From: SIG299 sp964544055 | Lineage (GTDB): Bacteria > Bacillota > Clostridia > Lachnospirales > Lachnospiraceae | Direction of reading: 5' to 3' | Assembly: GCA_964544055.1 (NCBI GenBank) | Contig: CAZJAA010000012.1 | Location: 1-64,000 of the forward strand | DNA length: 64,000 bases | Part shown: one piece after another, positions 1 to 8,645 of the stretch | Numbering within the stretch: position 1 is the first letter of the stretch | Layout of the letters: every line of letters starts with the position of its first letter | The notes under the pieces: generated by a model | The model's input: the letters and a program-made list of their open reading frames with translations, nothing else | What the model was told of the DNA's origin: nothing | Database searches by the model: none | Position numbers and translations under genes: made by a program

Positions 1-64
1 TTTATTATCGCAGAAAGGCTGGGCAATTAAAAGGTACGCACTATGGAGCGTTTACGTTATAACC

Positions 65-93
65 AAAAAAATAACCCAATTGAACTGGGTTAT
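65..93 (-). terminator. Intrinsic terminator (minus strand)
   Basis: On the minus strand an 8-bp stem (ATAACCCA / TGGGTTAT, 71-78 with 86-93) is followed by a run of T. It lies beyond the hydrogenase operon and may be a back-up terminator or belong to a gene outside the window. Confidence 0.5.
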
Positions 94-278
94 ATAAAGA
101 GTTATAAAGAAATATATAAAATTGAAACTTTTGACCACTAGGTTTTAAAGAGGTTTATAGAGATATACAGCGATGTATCAATAACGTGTTTTGTACAACA
201 AGAAGGAAGTTACTGCAGCTGAGTAATTAAAGAAAAGTCAGTAAAAAAGTTCCAATTATAATTTAGAACAGTAAAAAT
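94..278. other. Intergenic, nothing recognised
   Basis: AT-rich stretch between two hairpins. I see no open reading frame with a ribosome binding site and no promoter or RNA motif that I can defend. Confidence 0.4.
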
Positions 279-329
279 GGCGGAATATTTTCAGGAAAAG
301 GCTTCCTAAAGAATATTCCGCCGTTTTTT
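279..329. terminator. Bidirectional terminator after hydA
   Basis: An 11-bp perfect stem (GGCGGAATATT at 279-289, AATATTCCGCC at 312-322) is followed by T7 on the plus strand and by a shorter T run on the minus strand. It ends the minus-strand hydrogenase operon and could stop plus-strand transcripts as well. Confidence 0.8.
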
Positions 330-335
330 TATTGT

Positions 336-2102
336 TTAGTCGTTAAAGCCGACTCTTGCAGAATAAGTGGTATGCAGCAGCGCATGTGCCTTGTGTGAGT
401 TTGGCTCACCAAGGTAGTTGTCGTAAAGTGCTTTAATCTGCGGATTGTTGTGGGACTGGCGCAGAACGTTGCGTTCATCCTCGCTGTAAAGTGCCTGGGC
501 TCTTTTTTCACGGAACGTATCCTGAATGTCATCTGCCTCGTTTGGCAGGAAGCAGGAGCGGACATACGGCTGGCCGCCGCCGGCAATACAGCCGCCCGGA
601 CATCCCATGATTTCGATAAAGTGGTATTTAGATTTTCCGGCACGAATCTCATCCAGAAGTACTTTGGCGTTTTTCATACCGTGGGCAATGGCAACGTTTA
701 TCATGGTGCCGTTTATGTCGATGGATGCCTCACGGATACCTTCAAAGCCACGGACTGCTTCAAATTTGATTGCCTCGTGTTCTTTTCCGGTGAGTACAAA
801 GTAAACGGTGCGCAGGGCAGCTTCCATAACACCGCCGGTAACGCCGAAGATAACACCGGCTCCGGTATAATCTCCCATCAGGTCATGGTCGTAATCTTCC
901 TCCGGCAGACGCTGGAACAAAATTCCGGCACGCTTGATCATGCGAGCAAGCTCGCGGGTCGTCAGTACTGCGTCCACATCCTTGATACTGTCATGTTGCA
1001 GCTGGTCACGCTCTTTTTCGTCCTTTTTCGCCGTACATGGCATGATGGATACTACAAAGACATCCTTTGGATTCAGACCGTTCTTTTCGGCGTAATAGGA
1101 TTTGATAACGGCACCCTGCATCTGTTGTGGAGATTTGCAGGAGGAAAGGTGAGGCAGTAGATCACCGTAGTTATATTCTGCATAGTTAATCCAGCCAGGA
1201 GAGCAGGAGGTTATCATTGGAAGGACGCCACCGTTTTTGAGTCTGCCAAGCAGTTCGGTGCCTTCCTCCATAATGGTAAGGTCGGCAGCAAAATCAGTGT
1301 CATAGACCTTGTGGAAGCCAAGGCGGCGCAGGGCAGCAACCATTTTTCCGGTTACCGGTGTACCAACCGGAAGCCCAAATTCTTCGCCAAGGGCAGCACG
1401 GACTGCCGGGGCAGTCTGGACAACAACATGCTTTCCTGCCTTGAAGGCTTCGTCTACCTTGGAAATCTCGGATTTTTCCATCAAAGCTCCGGTTGGACAG
1501 ACACTGACACACTGACCGCAGAGAATACATGGAGAATTTGCCATGGAACGGTTTTCAGCAGGAGCCACAATGGTTTTAAAACCACGGTTTTCAAAGCCTA
1601 AAATGCCGAGTCCGTGTGCATTCTGGCATCGTGCCACACAGCGTCCGCATAGGATACACTTGGAGGTATCACGGACGATGGATGGTGTCAGTTCATCTAA
1701 GGTCACCGGAGTTTTTGCTCCCTGATAGCGGTTTTCTCTTGCTCCGGTGATGGAGGCAACGTGGAGCAGCTCACATTGTCCGTTTTTGTCACACTGCTGG
1801 CAGTTTTGGTTATGGTTGGAGAGCAGAAGCTCTACGGAAGCACGGCGTGCCTCGGAAGCCTTTGGTGTGGAAATGTGAATGTCCATACCTTCATTTACCG
1901 GATAAACGCAAGAGGCAACCAGACCTCTGGCACCGGTTACTTCTACCAGACAAACCCGGCAGGAGCCCTGGGAACATTCTCCGTGATGAAACGCACAAAG
2001 GGAAGGAATCTCGTAACCGCAGGCTTTGGCTGCTTCTAAAATCGTTAAGCTTTCTTCTACCTGATAGGAGACACCTTCAATTTTTATATTTATTTTTGCC
2101 AT
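336..2102 (-). CDS. hydA: [FeFe] hydrogenase catalytic subunit (HydA/HndD type)
   Basis: 588 aa. Catalyses reversible proton reduction at the H-cluster and is the last gene of hydCBA. Domains in order: N-terminal [2Fe-2S] ferredoxin (Cys36, 48, 51, 65), His-ligated [4Fe-4S] (near residues 96-110), two [4Fe-4S] ferredoxin motifs CILCGRCVARC and CILCGQCVSVC (about 147-205), then H-cluster loops TSCSPGW (L1), MPCTAKK (L2) and GCPGGCIAGGG (L3). All H-cluster cysteines are present. It lacks the extra C-terminal [2Fe-2S] domain seen in Thermotoga HydA and matches the length of Desulfovibrio HndD. Start chosen after AGGAGGA. With the NADH-binding HydB and HydC it probably forms a cytoplasmic electron-bifurcating or confurcating (ferredoxin plus NADH) enzyme; bifurcation itself is inferred from subunit composition. 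Confidence 0.95.
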   Translation of the reverse strand: MAKINIKIEGVSYQVEESLTILEAAKACGYEIPSLCAFHHGECSQGSCRVCLVEVTGARGLVASCVYPVNEGMDIHISTPKASEARRASVELLLSNHNQNCQQCDKNGQCELLHVASITGARENRYQGAKTPVTLDELTPSIVRDTSKCILCGRCVARCQNAHGLGILGFENRGFKTIVAPAENRSMANSPCILCGQCVSVCPTGALMEKSEISKVDEAFKAGKHVVVQTAPAVRAALGEEFGLPVGTPVTGKMVAALRRLGFHKVYDTDFAADLTIMEEGTELLGRLKNGGVLPMITSCSPGWINYAEYNYGDLLPHLSSCKSPQQMQGAVIKSYYAEKNGLNPKDVFVVSIMPCTAKKDEKERDQLQHDSIKDVDAVLTTRELARMIKRAGILFQRLPEEDYDHDLMGDYTGAGVIFGVTGGVMEAALRTVYFVLTGKEHEAIKFEAVRGFEGIREASIDINGTMINVAIAHGMKNAKVLLDEIRAGKSKYHFIEIMGCPGGCIAGGGQPYVRSCFLPNEADDIQDTFREKRAQALYSEDERNVLRQSHNNPQIKALYDNYLGEPNSHKAHALLHTTYSARVGFND

Positions 2103-2117
2103 CTGATTGTCCTCCTG

Positions 2118-3998
2118 TTATTTCTTTACAATTGCCTTAAATTTACAGGTTGCCATGCAGGCACCACATTTTACGCAGCGGGATGCATCAATCTGGAAGG
2201 AACCAAGCTTTTTGCCCGGAGCCACATAGTCAGTCCGTTCGATACAGCCGGTTGGACAGTTTTTGGCGCAGATACCGCAGCCAAAGCACTGCTCCTGATT
2301 GACGGTATACTGCATCAGTTTCTTACATACCTTGGCAGGACAGGTTTTGTCCACAATGTGGGCAAGATATTCGTCCTTAAAGTGGGTAAGTGTGGAAATA
2401 ACAGGGTTTGCTGCTGTCTGACCGAGCGCACAGAGGGAATTTGTCTGAACATGGTGTCCAAGCTCATCCAGTTCCTCTAAATCCTGCATGGTTCCCTTGC
2501 CCTCCGTAATACGGGTGAGGATTTCCAGCATTCTCTTTGTACCGATACGACATGGAGAACATTTGCCGCAGGATTCATCACAGATAAATTCCATATAGAA
2601 TTTTGCAACGTCAACCATACAGTTGTCTTCGTCCATGACGATGGCACCGCCGGAACCCATCATGGAGCCTTTGGCGACGAGATTGTCAAAATCAATTGGC
2701 TCGTCCAGACTCTCTGTGGTTAAACAGCCACCGGAAGGACCGCCGGTCTGGATTGCCTTGAATTTTTTATTACTCGGAATGCCACCGCCGATGTCATAAA
2801 TCAGTTCGCGAAGGGTAAGCCCCATCGGAACCTCGACAAGACCGACGTTATTTACTTTTCCGCCCAGGGCGAATACCTTGGTGCCATGGGATTTTTCTGT
2901 ACCGGAGGCAGCAAAGGTTTCTGCACCCTCACGCAGTATGTAAGGAACGCAGGCAAGTGTTTCTACGTTGTTTACTACGGTTGGCTTGCCCCATAAGCCT
3001 TTGACTGCCGGGAATGGCGGACGAGGACGAGGCATACCACGTTTTCCTTCGATGGAGTTTAAGAGAGCAGTTTCTTCTCCGCAGACGAAAGCACCCGCAC
3101 CAAGCCGGATGTGCGCCTGAAAGCTAAATCCAGTGCCTAAAATATTTTCTCCAAGCAGCCCTGCTTCGTTCATCTGCCTGATGGCAAGCTTTAAGCGGTT
3201 GACGGCAATCGGGTATTCCGCACGGACATAGAAATAGCCCTCCGATGCGCCAATGGCATAACCAGCAATCATCATACCTTCCAGCACGGCAAACGGATTG
3301 CCCTCTAAGATGGAACGATCCATGAATGCACCCGGGTCGCCCTCGTCACCGTTGCAGACAGCATATTTCTGGTCGGCTTCGTTGGCATAGGCAAAGGACC
3401 ACTTACGTCCGGTTGGGAAGCCTGCACCACCGCGACCACGCAGTCCTGCGGCTAATACCTCGTCGATTACTTCCTTTGGCTCCATGGAAAGAGCACGCTT
3501 TAAGCCCTGAAAGGCACCGCATCCCATGGCTTCTTCTATGTTTTCCGGATTGATGACACCACAGCCATGAAGGGCAATTCGTTTCTGCTTTTTATAAAAG
3601 TTGATATCATCCTGACGGGCAACCTTTTCTCCGGTGAGTGGTTCTATATAAAGAAGCCGTTCGACTACCGCACCGCCAAGAATGTCGCTTTCAAAGATTT
3701 CGTCCACATCGGCAGGCTTTACCAGACGATATAAGGTATCCTCCGGATAGATTTTCACAAAAGGTCCCTGGGAGCAGAAGCCAAAGCAGCCAACAATGTT
3801 TACAGTTACCCTGTCACGCAGGTTATGCTCTGCTACGAGAGCTTCGAATTTTTCTTTTAGCTCCATGGAATTGGAGGAAAGACAGCCGGTTCCGCCACAC
3901 AGAAGAATGGCACGTTTACCGTTTGTGCCGTCAATTTTGCCTGTTAATGCATCCGTGCAGCTACAGATTTTTGCATTTAATTCTTCGATGGATTTCAT
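2118..3998 (-). CDS. hydB: Hydrogenase NADH/FMN-binding subunit (HydB/HndC, NuoF-like)
   Basis: 626 aa. Flavoprotein that exchanges electrons with NAD(H) in the trimeric hydrogenase. N-terminal thioredoxin-like [2Fe-2S] domain (LCGGTGC, VGCFGFCSQGP), then the NuoF core with the NADH/FMN signatures GRGGAGFPTG and NGDEGDPGAF, a [4Fe-4S] motif ESCGKCSPCR, and two C-terminal ferredoxin motifs (CFGCGICAKNC, CVKCGACMATC). The N-terminal domain corresponds to a separate HndB in some organisms, so this is the fused form. The ATG at 3998 is preferred over an upstream in-frame one because it has AGGAGGT at the right distance and forms an ATGA overlap with hydC, indicating translational coupling. Confidence 0.93.
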   Translation of the reverse strand: MKSIEELNAKICSCTDALTGKIDGTNGKRAILLCGGTGCLSSNSMELKEKFEALVAEHNLRDRVTVNIVGCFGFCSQGPFVKIYPEDTLYRLVKPADVDEIFESDILGGAVVERLLYIEPLTGEKVARQDDINFYKKQKRIALHGCGVINPENIEEAMGCGAFQGLKRALSMEPKEVIDEVLAAGLRGRGGAGFPTGRKWSFAYANEADQKYAVCNGDEGDPGAFMDRSILEGNPFAVLEGMMIAGYAIGASEGYFYVRAEYPIAVNRLKLAIRQMNEAGLLGENILGTGFSFQAHIRLGAGAFVCGEETALLNSIEGKRGMPRPRPPFPAVKGLWGKPTVVNNVETLACVPYILREGAETFAASGTEKSHGTKVFALGGKVNNVGLVEVPMGLTLRELIYDIGGGIPSNKKFKAIQTGGPSGGCLTTESLDEPIDFDNLVAKGSMMGSGGAIVMDEDNCMVDVAKFYMEFICDESCGKCSPCRIGTKRMLEILTRITEGKGTMQDLEELDELGHHVQTNSLCALGQTAANPVISTLTHFKDEYLAHIVDKTCPAKVCKKLMQYTVNQEQCFGCGICAKNCPTGCIERTDYVAPGKKLGSFQIDASRCVKCGACMATCKFKAIVKK

Positions 3999-4483
3999 GA
4001 GACAGCACCTCCTGCACAATATTCGTTGATAACATTTGCTACCATATCCACGGTCATTTTTGGATAAACCTTGCCATTGATGGAAACGGCGGGAGCAATG
4101 CCGCAGGCACCGATGCAACGCAGGGCATCAATGGTGAACATACCGTCTTTGGTTGTTTCTCCCGGGGCAATTTCAAGAATTTCAGAAAATTTGTCAATAA
4201 TTTGCTGGGCACCCTTTACATAACAGGCTGTTCCCATACAGCAGCCGATTACATATTTCCCTTTTGGTTCCAGAGAGAAGAAGGAATAAAACGTAACAAC
4301 CCCATAAATTTCTGCTACGGAAATTCCTGTCTTTTCGGACACGATTTGCTGGACATCCAAAGGAATATAGCCATATTCGTTCTGAATGTCGCTTAGAATC
4401 ATCATCAGTGGTGTTTTTTCATTTGCGTATCTGTCACAGATTTCGCAAATGGTTTTCACACCTGTTTCGCTGATATGAGCCAT
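3995..4483 (-). CDS. hydC: Hydrogenase NuoE-like [2Fe-2S] subunit (HydC/HndA)
   Basis: 162 aa. Thioredoxin-like ferredoxin subunit, first gene of the operon. Cluster ligands are in CCMGTACYVKG (near residue 85) and RCIGACG (near 125). Residues 1-60 form the usual NuoE helical bundle. The ATG at 4483 follows a clear AGGAGGG; a longer upstream reading lacks a ribosome binding site and runs through the leader hairpin. The stop overlaps the hydB start by 4 nt. The transcript carries a leader of roughly 120 nt with a GC-rich hairpin (4515-4536). Confidence 0.92.
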   Translation of the reverse strand: MAHISETGVKTICEICDRYANEKTPLMMILSDIQNEYGYIPLDVQQIVSEKTGISVAEIYGVVTFYSFFSLEPKGKYVIGCCMGTACYVKGAQQIIDKFSEILEIAPGETTKDGMFTIDALRCIGACGIAPAVSINGKVYPKMTVDMVANVINEYCAGGAVS

Positions 4484-4514
4484 TGTAAACCCTCCTATAA
4501 GTATGCATTTGTTG

Positions 4515-4536
4515 ACCGGGGAGTGTGTGCCCCGGT
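4515..4536 (-). promoter_or_regulatory. GC-rich hairpin in hydrogenase operon leader
   Basis: ACCGGGG / CCCCGGT, 7 bp with an 8-nt loop, in the untranslated leader of hydCBA. Just upstream on the transcript (4547-4553) is an AAGGAGG with no start codon at usable distance. There is no T tract, so it is not an intrinsic terminator; a role in translation or RNA stability is inference. Confidence 0.45.
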
Positions 4537-4584
4537 AGGTAAAAGAAAACCTCCTTGTCTTTTTTAAAAAAACAGGAACATCAT

Positions 4585-4614
4585 TTGACAAAGCGGCTTC
4601 TTACCATTTATAAT
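4585..4614 (+). promoter_or_regulatory. Promoter for ThuA-like gene
   Basis: TTGACA (4585-4590), 18 bp, TATAAT (4609-4614). Its -10 box coincides with that of the opposing hydrogenase promoter. Confidence 0.75.
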
Positions 4615-4639
4615 ACTATAGAACTTGTTCAATATGCAA
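4610..4639 (-). promoter_or_regulatory. Promoter for hydCBA operon
   Basis: On the minus strand TTGCAT (4634-4639), 18 bp, TATTAT (4610-4615). It shares 5 bp with the -10 box of the plus-strand promoter, so polymerase can probably occupy only one at a time. Confidence 0.65.
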
Positions 4640-4699
4640 GCAAAATGAGAATATTTTTCAATAATTTTAGTAAAAATGACGAAAAAAGAGGTACTTCAG

Positions 4700-5413
4700 A
4701 TGATACGAATCACAGTATGGAACGAATACAGACACGAGCAGGAATATGAGGGAATCCGAAAGGTATATCCGGAGGGCATTCACGGCTGCATTGCCGGATT
4801 TTTAAAAGAAGAGAAGGAGTTTTTTGTGCGCACGGCAATCTTTGATGAGCCGGAGCATGGCTTGACAGAAGAAGTGCTTCAAAATACAGATGTGCTGATT
4901 TTTTGGAGTCATGCCCTGCAGGAGGAGTTTTTAGACGAGGTGGCAGAACGAGTACGCCGTCATGTGCTTTCTGGGATGGGACTGGTGGCACTGCATTCGG
5001 CACATTTCAGCAAAATTATGAAAAAACTGCTGGGAACGTCCATGACACTGAAATGGAGGCACGGAGACAGCGAAAAACTCTGGTGTACGCTGCCGACCCA
5101 TCCGATAGCCGCAGATGTGTCGGAGCTGATTGAACTTTCCAAGGAAGAAATGTATGGCGAATTCTTTGACATTCCAAAGCCGGACGACGTGATTTTTACT
5201 GGCTGGTTTTCCGGCGGAGAAGTATTTCGCAGCGGTTGCACGTTTACAAGAGGCTATGGGAAAATCTTTTATTTCCAGCCGGGACATGAAGAATATCCGA
5301 TTTATTATCATCCGGACATTCAGAAAATTATAAAAAACGGCGTGTGGTTTTGTGCACCATCCATGGAACGAAGATGTCCGGAATGCGTGGAGGTAAAACA
5401 GAATGGAGAATAA
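4700..5413 (+). CDS. ThuA-like domain protein
   Basis: 237 aa. Resembles the ThuA-like family (glutamine-amidotransferase-like fold, named for trehalose utilisation). Diagnostic stretches are VWNEYRHE near the start, the DVLIFWSHALQEEF strand-loop near residue 65, GMGLVALHSAHFSK near 100, and a YGKIFYFQPGHEEYP motif near 195 typical of the family. Start at 4700 is chosen because AAGAGG sits 8 nt upstream and MIRITVWNEY is the usual N terminus; an ATG at 4676 has no ribosome binding site. It overlaps the following sugar isomerase-like gene by 11 nt, so the two form an operon likely acting on a carbohydrate. Substrate unknown. Confidence 0.85.
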   Translation: MIRITVWNEYRHEQEYEGIRKVYPEGIHGCIAGFLKEEKEFFVRTAIFDEPEHGLTEEVLQNTDVLIFWSHALQEEFLDEVAERVRRHVLSGMGLVALHSAHFSKIMKKLLGTSMTLKWRHGDSEKLWCTLPTHPIAADVSELIELSKEEMYGEFFDIPKPDDVIFTGWFSGGEVFRSGCTFTRGYGKIFYFQPGHEEYPIYYHPDIQKIIKNGVWFCAPSMERRCPECVEVKQNGE

Positions 5414-6245
5414 GGTGAAATTATCTGTGTTTTTTGACCATGTGCTGCAGGCACAGGAGCAGACCGGAAAAACGCTGGAGCTTTTGTTAAGTGAGGTAAA
5501 AGATGCTGGAATAGAAGCGGTGGAAATCAATCTGCAATATCTGTGGGAGCATGAGAAGAAGATACTGCCGCTTTTTAAAGAGAAGGGACTGGCTGTCAGC
5601 TGTATTTATGAGTTTTACGATATGGGACGATGTGATGAAACAAAAAAAGCACAGCAGCATATAAACATGGCGGTGCATACCGGGGCAAAACGTATTCTGG
5701 TGGTGCCCGGTTTCCTTTCCGGAGACGCTTCGGTTAAGATGCAGCAGAGCCTGTTGTCGGAAGAACAAACCAAAGTTTTTTTTCACCGGAATGAAGAAAT
5801 CCGTAAGATGAAGGAAGCGCTTGACGTTTTGACCGGGCTTGGCAGAAAAAATGGAGTTATCGTTACCGTGGAGGATTTTGATGACCGTAATTCGCCGTTT
5901 TCCGGACTGCACGGTGTCCACTGGTTTTTAACACAGGTGCCGGAACTCGGCTATACCCTGGACACCGGAAATTATCTGTTTTACGGAGATAATGTGCTGG
6001 AAGCCATGGAGCGGTTAAAATCAAGAATTGTTCATGTACACTGCAAAGACAGAAATCCGGTTAATTTTGCGTCCGTGCGGACGGGCAGCGGCTGTATTCC
6101 TCTGGAAGAAATTCTTAGCAGACTGAACGAGCAGGGCTACCGGAGTTATCTGGCAATAGAACATTTTGATGTGGATGAACAGGAAGTGTGTATCCGGCAG
6201 AGTGCAGAGTTTTTGAAAAAAACTCTATGGAGCTTTCTTAGATGA
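5403..6245 (+). CDS. Sugar phosphate isomerase/epimerase (TIM-barrel, AP-endonuclease-2 fold)
   Basis: 280 aa. Xylose-isomerase-like TIM barrel. Metal-ligand-type residues occur in order: Glu of VEINLQYLWE (near 40), Glu of VTVEDFDDRNSP (near 160), ELGYTLDTGNY (near 185), HVHCKDRNP (near 215) and the terminal LAIEHFD (near 260). The start lies inside the ThuA-like gene (11-nt overlap), so translation is coupled. ThuA plus this fold is a recurring sugar-catabolism pairing. I cannot name the substrate. Confidence 0.85.
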   Translation: MENKVKLSVFFDHVLQAQEQTGKTLELLLSEVKDAGIEAVEINLQYLWEHEKKILPLFKEKGLAVSCIYEFYDMGRCDETKKAQQHINMAVHTGAKRILVVPGFLSGDASVKMQQSLLSEEQTKVFFHRNEEIRKMKEALDVLTGLGRKNGVIVTVEDFDDRNSPFSGLHGVHWFLTQVPELGYTLDTGNYLFYGDNVLEAMERLKSRIVHVHCKDRNPVNFASVRTGSGCIPLEEILSRLNEQGYRSYLAIEHFDVDEQEVCIRQSAEFLKKTLWSFLR

Positions 6246-6310
6246 AAAATTGTACGAAAAATAAAAAGTCTATAAAATTGTAAAAAAATAATGAAATTAA
6301 TTTAAAAATA

Positions 6311-6319
6311 TGTTATAAT
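6311..6319 (+). promoter_or_regulatory. Extended -10 promoter for plsC
   Basis: TG-T-TATAAT with no good -35 hexamer 17 bp upstream; about 90 nt before the plsC start. Confidence 0.55.
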
Positions 6320-6411
6320 GTTTGCTACATTTGTGGGAGGCTGCCTAAAACTGCCGACAAACAGGAATAAAATCGGTTGAAATGTGCAGTCGTTAAAGGG
6401 GATAAAGGCTT

Positions 6412-7134
6412 ATGTGGAGATTACCGTATACCGTGGTTCGGAATATTTTTATTTTACCAGGAGTACTAAAAAAGATGCAGCAGCTGGCAGCAGCGGAGCC
6501 GTATAACGAAGAAGAAGCGTATCACTATGCAAAATACATTATCGGTCTGATGCAGAAAACCGGAGGTGTACGCACCAAGGGCTTTGGTATGGAGCATTTG
6601 CCAAAAGAGGGCGGCTATATGCTGTATCCAAACCATCAGGGCAAATATGATGCCTATGGCATTGTGGCACAGCACGAGCTTCCATGTTCCGTAGTCATGG
6701 ATGAGGCAAAATCCCATGTGGTTTTTATACGCGAGCTTGTTGATTTAATTCATGGAAAGCGGATGGATATCAATGACACCAGACAGGCACTTACAATTAT
6801 TAACGAGATGACGAAAGAAGTACAGGAAGGCCGCCGTTTTATCCTGTTTCCACAGGGTGGCTATACGGAAGAACAGAAGAACACCATGGGAGAGTTTAAA
6901 CCGGGCTGTTTTAAAATTTCTTTACGGTCAAAAACGCCAATCGTTCCGGTGGTGCTCTGGGATTCCTACAAGGTTTATAATACCTGGCAGCTTCGCCCGG
7001 TAACAACCGAGGTGCATTTTCTGCCACCTATTCCTTATGAGGAATTTGCTGGAATGAAAACGCAGGAAATTGCAGCTATGGTAAAGGCGCGTATTCAGGA
7101 AAAGCTAGACGAACTTTCCAGAGAAAAACAGTAA
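6412..7134 (+). CDS. plsC: 1-acyl-sn-glycerol-3-phosphate acyltransferase (PlsC family)
   Basis: 240 aa. Transfers an acyl chain to lysophosphatidate or a related lysolipid at the inner face of the membrane. Block I is NHQGKYD (NHX4D, near residue 82), block III is FPQGGYTEE (near 145; FPEG in most homologues, here Gln for Glu), and PVVLWDSYK near 180 matches block IV. The N-terminal 15 residues are hydrophobic (VVRNIFILPGVL). Flanked by its own extended -10 promoter and a downstream terminator, so monocistronic. The Glu-to-Gln change in block III may alter substrate choice. Confidence 0.85.
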   Translation: MWRLPYTVVRNIFILPGVLKKMQQLAAAEPYNEEEAYHYAKYIIGLMQKTGGVRTKGFGMEHLPKEGGYMLYPNHQGKYDAYGIVAQHELPCSVVMDEAKSHVVFIRELVDLIHGKRMDINDTRQALTIINEMTKEVQEGRRFILFPQGGYTEEQKNTMGEFKPGCFKISLRSKTPIVPVVLWDSYKVYNTWQLRPVTTEVHFLPPIPYEEFAGMKTQEIAAMVKARIQEKLDELSREKQ

Positions 7135-7154
7135 AAAAATATGATAGGATAAAG

Positions 7155-7197
7155 AAAGTAAAAGAACGGATACGGAAACGGCCGTTTTTTTTACTTT
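7155..7197 (+). terminator. Terminator after plsC
   Basis: AAAGTAAAAG-AACGG pairs with CCGTT-TTTTTTACTTT, giving a long hairpin with A and T tracts on its two sides; usable from both strands. Confidence 0.7.
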
Positions 7198-7249
7198 TTT
7201 TTGCAGTGGTGCATTTTTGGAAATTTGTCTGTGCTTTTTCTGAAAGATG

Positions 7250-7258
7250 TGTTACAAT
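7250..7258 (+). promoter_or_regulatory. Extended -10 promoter for alcohol dehydrogenase
   Basis: TG-T-TACAAT 50 bp before the start codon; no strong -35. Confidence 0.5.
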
Positions 7259-7307
7259 AGAGGTGGCCGTTTATAGTACGGATAAGCTGGAAAGAAAAGG
7301 AGAATTT

Positions 7308-8465
7308 ATGAACAATTTTACTTATCATGTGTATACCGATGTGCGTTTTGGAAAAGATCAGATCAATGCCCTGCCGGAGCTTATTAATCCGCTTGGTAAA
7401 AAGGTTCTGCTTGTGTATGGCGGCGGCAGTATTAAAAAGAATGGTATTTATGACAAAATAAAGGAACTGCTTTCGGATTGTGAAATTTATGAGCTGTCCG
7501 GAATTGAACCAAATCCTAAAATTGAATCTGTGCGGGCAGGAGCAGCACTATGCAGGGAACATCAGATCGAAGTGGTACTTGCAGTTGGCGGCGGCAGCGT
7601 AATTGATGCCTCCAAGGTAATTGCAGCGGCAGCCTGCTACGAAGGGGATGCCTGGGAGTTAGTGGTGGACAATAAAAAAATTGGCAGAGTGCTTCCGATT
7701 GTGACAATTCTGACGTTGGCAGCCACCGGTTCGGAAATGAACAAAAATGCCGTAATTTCCAATATGGCGACCAACGAAAAGCTGGGTACCTCGTCCCATT
7801 ATTTTAAACCGGTGGCATCCATTTGTGATCCAACGTATCTGTTTACTCTTCCGGCTGCCCAGACGGCGGCAGGAACTGCTGATATTATGTCCCATGTATT
7901 TGAGCAGTATTTCCAGAAAACAGAAACGGCATATTTAACAGACCGTTTTGCAGAAAGCATTTTAAAGACCTGCATCTGTTATTGCCCAATTGCGCTGAAG
8001 CATCCGGAGGATTACGAAGCACGCGCTAATCTTATGTGGGCAAGTACACAGGCATTAAACGGTCTGACCTCTGCCGGAAAGGGAGGAGCATGGACCTGTC
8101 ATCCAATCGAACATGAGCTGAGCGCTTTTTATGACATTACCCATGGTGTAGGGCTTGCCATTGTAACATCACGCTGGATGCGTTATATTTTAAATGAGGC
8201 TACCGTAGAAAAGTTTGCAGAATATGCAAGAAATGTCTGGAACTGTACTGAGAAGGACAACTGGAAGGCTGCCAACTACGGAATTGATGCAACAGAAGAA
8301 TTTTTCCGCGACTGTGGCATTCCAATGCAGTTAAAGGAACTTGGCATTGAGGAAACGCATTTTGAAGCAATGGCAGAAGATGCTGTGAAGTTTGGTGACT
8401 TGGCGTATGCCTATGTACCGCTTGATAAACAGGATGTCATTGAAATTTTAAAGAAGAGTCTGTAA
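7308..8465 (+). CDS. Iron-containing alcohol dehydrogenase (butanol dehydrogenase BdhA/YqhD-like)
   Basis: 385 aa. Group III Fe-ADH that reduces aldehydes such as butyraldehyde with NAD(P)H. Nucleotide loop VLAVGGGSVIDASK near residue 90; metal ligands in the HPIEHELSAFYDITHG segment (HxxxH...H, near 265-280) and DIMSHVFEQY near 195. The start ATG at 7308 follows AAAGGAGAA; upstream in-frame codons have no ribosome binding site and overlap the promoter. Monocistronic. A fermentative or aldehyde-detoxifying role is inferred. Confidence 0.92.
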   Translation: MNNFTYHVYTDVRFGKDQINALPELINPLGKKVLLVYGGGSIKKNGIYDKIKELLSDCEIYELSGIEPNPKIESVRAGAALCREHQIEVVLAVGGGSVIDASKVIAAAACYEGDAWELVVDNKKIGRVLPIVTILTLAATGSEMNKNAVISNMATNEKLGTSSHYFKPVASICDPTYLFTLPAAQTAAGTADIMSHVFEQYFQKTETAYLTDRFAESILKTCICYCPIALKHPEDYEARANLMWASTQALNGLTSAGKGGAWTCHPIEHELSAFYDITHGVGLAIVTSRWMRYILNEATVEKFAEYARNVWNCTEKDNWKAANYGIDATEEFFRDCGIPMQLKELGIEETHFEAMAEDAVKFGDLAYAYVPLDKQDVIEILKKSL

Positions 8466-8507
8466 GTTGGGAATGGAGAATAGTGTGTAAAATCACTCTG
8501 ATGAGCT

Positions 8508-8643
8508 GATTGGTTCCCTAACAACGAAAGTTGTTGACTATTTGTTTTTGAGCGAAAGCAAATAGCCCTTGATGGCAGACAAGAGATTGTCTGTGCAAAT
8601 TTCTTGTTACCTCTTCGTGACAAAGTCGCTCAGAAATGAGGAA
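8508..8643 (+). promoter_or_regulatory. Structured leader element A, copy 1
   Basis: Leader before the first Nudix gene that aligns with 56965-57116. Visible parts: GAAA-capped hairpin AACAAC/GTTGTT (8520-8535); hairpin CTATTTG/CAAATAG (8538-8565) whose loop holds TGAGCGA (8549-8555); CAGACA/TGTCTG hairpin; then TCGCTCA (8626-8632), complementary to the loop segment, giving a pseudoknot. The CTCA of that segment can instead pair with TGAG (8637-8640), which is part of the Shine-Dalgarno GAGGAA, across a GAAA loop. This layout suggests a translational ON/OFF switch. Ligand, if any, unknown. Confidence 0.6.
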
Positions 8644-8645
8644 CT

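Noticed and set aside
450..1160. 236-aa plus-strand reading frame inside hydA
   Set aside because: Antisense shadow of a fully conserved hydrogenase gene; no ribosome binding site and no family resemblance.
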